From: Lithodes maja
Lineage: Eukaryota; Arthropoda; Malacostraca; Decapoda; Lithodidae
Direction of reading: 5' to 3'
NCBI GenBank assembly: GCA_037953745.1
Contig: JBAKBP010003220.1
Location: forward strand, 62,001 to 126,000
DNA: 64,000 nucleotides
Position numbers and translations under genes: made by a program. This document shows positions 59,647 to 64,000 of this stretch, piece by piece. The first letter of the stretch is position 1. Each line of letters starts with the position of its first letter. The notes below the pieces were generated by a model. That model saw nothing but the letters and a program-made list of their open reading frames with translations, searched no databases and was not told the origin of the DNA.

Positions 59647-61495
59647 TGTTACGACCGGGCACTCGGGTACACTAGGGCTCTTACACAGGACTCGAGTATG
59701 GCTCGCTGCCACAACGGAAACACACGATCCCAACCCCAGAGTACTGCCAGCCGAACAAAAAACGCCACTACCCTCCAGAGTTCTATCTGCTATAACGGGG
59801 TATACAAGAACTCGGTACTAGCGTTTCACACAACAGACTAATAACAAGACGGGAGTTATCTAGTCTGGTCAACAATCAAACAAAGAAGAAAGTACTACAA
59901 CACTAAAGAATAGTGTTGGCCGAAGCCGAAGTAATCCACCCTTGAACTAAGAACTTAAGAAGTCCTCCACCCTCTACTTCGGATCGGCACTATTACGTTA
60001 CGTTAAACAATAGTCCTCGAGCATCAAGCAAGGAATCTTCTGATAAGTTAGATGCTTCTCGAATACTCATAAGAAGTAAGTATCGGATTTTGAACAGCAA
60101 TTTAATGAATAACTCACTGGTAATTAAAGGCTTTAAATTGACATAAGAAGAATTATAAGAATAAACAATAGGATATGGCAAACATTAAGAAGAAGTACTC
60201 CGACAATGCACTGGCAATAGCCTACTAAGATTGTGCTCGTGGGCCACTAATCTCTGAAGTAGCTAAGCGTGCCACACATGAAATCAATAGTGCTTAAACA
60301 ATAATATACATAAGGAGAAGCTTCAATACTATGCTGTATCTGCTGGTCGAGCAAAGTCTAGCTGGGATATCTAAGGTTAAGAGACAATGGCTGAGCAAGC
60401 GGCTCGTAGCCTAGCGAGGTCCTTAAGACTGTGCGGCCAAATTACGGTAATTGACGGGATGCTCTCTTGAGAGATCCAGATCACTAGTATCTGGTTCTCT
60501 CCTGGCGATCCTCTCAAAGTCAAGCAAATGAGATAGCACAGTGTTGGGTGGCACAGGCAAAAGCCCTCACTCGCAACACAGTGCTAAACTCCCACGGTAC
60601 ACAATCAAAAAGACCCCCTAGGCTTCCCACGTCTCCGTTGCAATTGTGCTGGTTCAACCAACCTAGCACTCATAGGAAATCACAACTCGAGGAACCCTAT
60701 CCCAGTCTAGCATTACCTAAACCAGCAGAAAACAGGAACATGAATAATAGTACACAGGGAAATGCATATACGAGTGCAACAAACATCAATCAATCCTATT
60801 CTAGTTAACCCTTCCAAAAATAGGCTATCTAACAGGCACTTATCTCGTGAGAACTCAAGCGATAATACTTTGGCTGACTAAATCTGCACCAAAGGGGTCA
60901 TTGAGGTTATAAACAGGGACGAGAAGAGAAGAAGGTAGGCTGTTCAGAGAGTAGAGAAAGTTCACATCAGTCGGAAGAATATGGATAGTTGCAAGGGATA
61001 TGAGAGGTCGCTTTGCCTGATGAGTTCTGAAGAATTGTGGCGAGGACCTCTCTTTTTATACTCGGCCCTGTAGCGAGCATATCGCCAACACTAAGGACCG
61101 CCCACTGGCAATCATGACGTCATATACTCTCTCAATCTGGGATCGACAAAGAACTTCCCACGCGCTGAAAGGGAGGAAGGGAGGAAGGGAGGAGGGAGTT
61201 AGGCCTACACACCTCGTGGCGCGCTCACTGATCCCCCGCCACGTAATATCTCTCCTCTCATCATTACATACAAGTCCCACACACAATACTTATATCTAAT
61301 GATATAAAATAGAACTCGTTGACTTAGAAGAAAACAAAATACATAATGATAATACTTATAGTACAACGGTTCACATAAACTGAGTTAGGAAACTCTACAC
61401 AGACTACAGCCAAAGTTCCTGCCCTGACGATCCTAGCGAGGGTGGGGCCTGACTGGGCGTTCTGTACAGCATGCTCATACTCGACATGCGTCACA
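59647..61495 (-). repeat. 5' LTR of element E
   Basis: Every base I compared with 53279-55127 at offset 6368 is the same, and the lengths are equal. Confidence 0.95.
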
Positions 61496-62098
61496 CTTCT
61501 CATACAAGACTTGATTGGTGTCTAAGTCGAGGTGGACACCATCCTGGTCGAAGTCTCGGATGCTGAATGTGAGAGAAACAAAGCGGTGCTTACTTTCTAT
61601 TAACCGACACCTCAGGGCGCGGTTAACAGAATTTTTTATGGCTTGGTAATCCGCCGCTGAGAACCCTCGGACTCTCGTCCGGCTCTCAATTGCCACGATC
61701 TTGCAGCTCCCTCCGGACTCACGCTCCAGATCCAGCGCCACCTCTTTGATTGTGTCAGCTAACTCGCGGGGTACTGTACCGGGGCATATATCATTGCCGC
61801 CTATAAACAAAAAGATCATATGCGGCCTAAACCGAACCACTTGCCCCCACTGGGGGGAGGCCTTCAGGGTATCAACGGTTGCTCCCGGTACCCCGAAGTA
61901 GGTCAGCCTGAAAGTTCTTTCCCCCTCGGACGCCCGATACGACTCAGTACCTCCGTCAGCTGCCCTTAGCCTAGTAGCATACGAATGCCCTACTATGGCT
62001 ATTCGCTGAGGTACCGGCGCCTGAGGTACAGGGAGATAGCTAAGCCCCACCCATCCGGGGTCCTTGCTCCTGCATCCCTGGGCTAATCCCTTGCTCAT
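61496..62098 (-). CDS. ORF1 of BEL element D: SGNH/GDSL-hydrolase-like protein, N-terminal part
   Basis: 201 codons from ATG 62098, 52 bp after the LTR and just past the PBS. All four SGNH blocks are visible: block I IAIVGHSYATRL with nucleophile Ser39, block II FGVPGATVDTL with Gly72, block III FLFIGGNDI with Asn102, and block V DGVHLD with Asp186 and His189. This is the family of small serine esterases/lipases; the substrate here is unknown. Length and block spacing fit a complete about 200-residue domain. No signal peptide is evident. Element E cuts the frame at 61496; the last 33 codons are at 53274-53176. It would be translated from the genomic RNA before gag-pol. Not a component I know as standard in BEL/Pao. 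Confidence 0.82.
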
Positions 62099-62114
62099 TG
62101 CCCAAGAAAAAATC

Positions 62115-62139
62115 CCCTACTGGTAGCCAATTCCCGGGT
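62115..62139 (-). promoter_or_regulatory. possible splice donor in the BEL D leader
   Basis: On the minus strand CTACCA is followed by GTAGGG (62120-62115); C has the stronger GTAAGG at 32951-32956. Paired with the acceptor-like site at 53158-53175 it could remove ORF1 and expose gag-pol. Prediction only. Confidence 0.25.
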
Positions 62140-62150
62140 CTGGGCACCAA

Positions 62151-62947
62151 TGTGGTAAACTATCAATGGAAGTTAAATATTACTAAGCTATAATGAATCA
62201 AATAAAATCAATCTAAATGAAAACTACTCTATATCTAAATTGAATTCAATCTGAAACAAGCTAATTTATATCCAAAGGTCTCACATAATAAATGTATATA
62301 TAGGGTAAGGTTATAAGGGTTAATATTAGCCAGGAATTAACTCACCAATAGTTCCACGTGGCAATGAGGCAAGGGAGAACGTTTTATCCAATATGGCGGT
62401 GGACAATGGGGAACGAGACTTCGGTCCCAAGACTCGAGTCAAGTTAAAGAAAGAATAAATGATTACATGGGAATGGACATGATTATTATAATGTATGCTT
62501 ATCTATGAGTCAGTCATGATGTCGATGAGAGCGTCGTGATGGTGTAGCTGAGTGTATTGCTGTATGTGTATTGTGATTACAGGCACAAAAGCACGATCAA
62601 CTGAGGGCGGAAAATTGGATGTTAACTGGTTGGTGTTCGTGAAGGCTCTGGCGTACCTCAAAAGCACACCTTGCTGCCTTGGCAAACCGCCAGGAGCCCA
62701 AATTATCGTACCGCATTTAGGTTGCTCTATACGATAAATTATATTAATATATACGATAAATTCATATATACTACATAAGACCATGGCAATATTGCTTAAT
62801 AGCATATTAGGCCTTTTATAACTTAACTTATTTACAATCTTATAATATACGATCTACTCGTCCTACGTCGTGCTGTAGGAGAGATCGTGACGTCACAGAG
62901 ACATACGAGATCACAAAAGAGTCATATTCTATCGTATTTATACGATA
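62151..62947 (-). repeat. 5' LTR of BEL element D
   Basis: Plus-strand start TGTGGTAAAC, end ATTTATACGATA. Relative to the LTR next to the polypurine tract the outermost CA is missing, as also at the 5' LTR of C. TGACGTCA is at 62888-62895 and a TATAAAAGG box (minus strand) near 62820. Confidence 0.92.
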
Positions 62948-62952
62948 TATAC

Positions 62953-63158
62953 TATGCAAATTGTGATTATGTATGCATGTAAGTGTGTATGTAATGACAG
63001 CCAATAACGGATTATGTAAACCTTATCAACGTATAACACTTCCCTCCTTGTTTATTGCCTCAACGTGAATCATATGACACAGATAAGATTACGTTGGTCT
63101 TTCCTGGCCAATGTTGAGCTGCTCCAGTCATTGTGTGAGAGCTGATACCGTTGTCAAA
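62953..63158. other. intergenic, possible promoter side of a host gene
   Basis: AT-rich unique-looking sequence. TCATTGTG near 63128 resembles an initiator but no TATA box sits 25-35 bp upstream. Nothing firm. Confidence 0.3.
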
Positions 63159-63188
63159 ATGCTGCTACTTCTCTTCACCCTGGTTCTT
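63159..63188 (+). CDS. candidate first coding exon encoding a signal-peptide start
   Basis: ATG at 63159 in a good context (CAAAATGC) is followed by nine codons, MLLLLFTLVL, then GTAAGT at 63189-63194, a consensus splice donor in phase 0. A hydrophobic start of about ten residues split by an intron is common in arthropod secreted and cuticular protein genes. No second exon is recognised before the window ends, so the product is unknown and chance cannot be excluded. Confidence 0.35.
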
Positions 63189-63192
63189 GTAA

Positions 63193-63870
63193 GTAGATTT
63201 AAGGGGGGGATGGGCCGGTTTCCTGCACCACTTTCTCCCTCATGCTTAGCCCCATTATTTTCAGATGTTAAGATGTTTGCCCCATTAGTTAGTTGATTTT
63301 AAGACCTTTCGCCACATTTCTTCGTCAACATTTAGACCTTTCGTGCTATTTAGGTGTCGATTCTTTCTCTGGCGAACGATAGTGAGCCTGTAATGTTTGA
63401 AGAACCGGCCTTCGGCCGGGAAATTTTTCTACTGAAAATGTACAAATTAATCTAGAAGGGGGACCTAATGGATGTTTTTTTTTTTAATTGATAGAGGTCT
63501 AGGGAGAAAAATAGAAAAATAATTAATACATGCAAAAATCGACCAAATAGTGAACCATCCTCCCTAAACCCCTTCATTCGATAACGCCTTCTTTACCTTT
63601 TATTCTGGTTAACATAAGACAATTAATGCAGTTTAAGGGGGTGCTACTCGCTTTTTCTGGACGCCCTTCTCCCTCATGCTTACCATATTAGTTTTGAGGT
63701 TTTAAGACGTTTGTTCCGTTAGTTTGGCGATTTTGAGACCTTTCGTCCCATTTCTTCGTCAATGTTAAGACCTTTTGTGTCCTTTAGGTGTCGATTTTAT
63801 CCTGGCGAGCGATAGCAAGCCTCAAATTTTAGAAGGAACCGGCCTTTGGCCGGCCCATTTTTCTATCAAA
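63193..63870 (+). repeat. two diverged copies of a hairpin-ended repeat, period about 434 bp
   Basis: Units at about 63193-63430 and 63640-63870 share CCCTCATGCTTA, CATTTCTTCGTCAA, TTTAGGTGTCGATT and GCGATAGCAAGCCT-type text. Each is followed by a perfect inverted repeat: CCGGCC-TTC-GGCCGG at 63405-63419 and CCGGCC-TTT-GGCCGG at 63839-63853. If the exon at 63159 is real these lie in its first intron. Confidence 0.65.
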
Positions 63871-64000
63871 AAATTTACAAATTTAACTTGAAAGGGGGTC
63901 TAGGGGGTGTTTTTCTAAGCTTGATGGAGGTGTAGAGGGGAAATTAAACAAATAAATTAATAGATAAATATATCTACCAAAAACCAAGCAGTACCCCCTT
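63871..64000. other. window end, no gene seen
   Basis: AT-rich, with text similar to 63420-63540 (GAAAATTAA, TTTTTCTA), so the repeat unit probably extends here. Confidence 0.4.

Larger units (their letters stand above)
53279..61495 (-). mobile_element. Gmr1-like Ty3/gypsy LTR retrotransposon E (youngest, internally rearranged)
   Basis: Two 1849-bp LTRs (53279-55127, 59647-61495) appear identical wherever I compared them. CTTC at 53275-53278 and 61496-61499 is the target duplication. It is a different subfamily from A/B by LTR sequence but has related PBS, Gag and 3' end. One long ORF occupies the interior. RT and integrase are reduced to fragments, so mobility would need enzymes from another element. 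Confidence 0.94.
46831..62952 (-). mobile_element. BEL/Pao element D (intact Gag-Pol, split by element E)
   Basis: LTRs at 46836-47634 and 62151-62947 are flanked by TATAC (46831-46835, 62948-62952), a 5-bp target duplication. On the minus strand: 5' LTR, PBS, SGNH-type ORF1, gag-pol, polypurine tract, 3' LTR. Element E (53279-61495) is inserted in ORF1. Without E the element is about 7.9 kb. It is a close sibling of C but keeps an uninterrupted polyprotein. Confidence 0.93.

Overview
This is repeat-dominated animal DNA, with no prokaryotic layout. Nearly every recognisable coding stretch belongs to a transposable element. The families present (jockey-like, CR1-like, RTE-like and 2A-bearing non-LTR elements, Gmr1-like Ty3/gypsy, BEL/Pao, and TTAA-flanked MITEs), together with long dinucleotide runs, suggest a marine invertebrate, most likely a decapod crustacean. 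That assignment is inference from element style; no host marker gene is present. The only host-gene candidate is a tiny possible first exon at 63159-63188.

Left part (1-14.6 kb): a four-deep nest. A decayed CR1-like LINE (about 1000-14606) was split by a jockey-like LINE (about 2961-13753, ending in a 21-bp A run). That LINE was split at a TTAA by a MITE (4146-12453), which was split in turn by Gmr1-like element A (4315-12135, 4-bp duplication CACC). A second MITE copy (13906-14385) sits in the CR1 3' end and a third lies at 16782-17240.

Middle (14.6-25.5 kb): tandem exon-like units (15186-15730), a nearly intact but 5'-truncated RTE-like LINE carrying an A-tailed insert (17440-19606), a TTAA-bounded region with a 352-bp tandem duplication (19985-21372), a short motif repeated six times (22337-23529), a tRNA-derived SINE (about 23783-24273) and jockey-like fragments.

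Right stack (25.5-46.7 kb): a minus-strand LINE with an N-terminal 2A peptide (5' half 45249-46540, 3' half 25512-27895) was split by Gmr1-like element B (27896-45244, duplication CATT). B later received a BEL element C (32124-38967, 3' end inverted), a TTAA MITE (30702-31319) and a 5'-truncated LINE (39407-39844). Beside this stack lies BEL element D (46836-62947, duplication TATAC), with an intact 1762-residue Gag-Pol. D is split by Gmr1-like element E (53279-61495, duplication CTTC), whose LTRs looked identical in every line compared.

The two most interesting points are these. (1) BEL element D has an extra first ORF with all four SGNH/GDSL-hydrolase signature blocks, placed between the primer-binding site and gag-pol and cut by element E. 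Element C keeps only its ends. (2) The three Ty3/gypsy elements have integrase upstream of reverse transcriptase and a SCAN-like Gag, the hallmarks of the Gmr1 group. Two of them (A, E) are deletion derivatives that share the same unusual RNase H tail despite different LTRs, and E keeps a 1283-codon chimeric ORF open.
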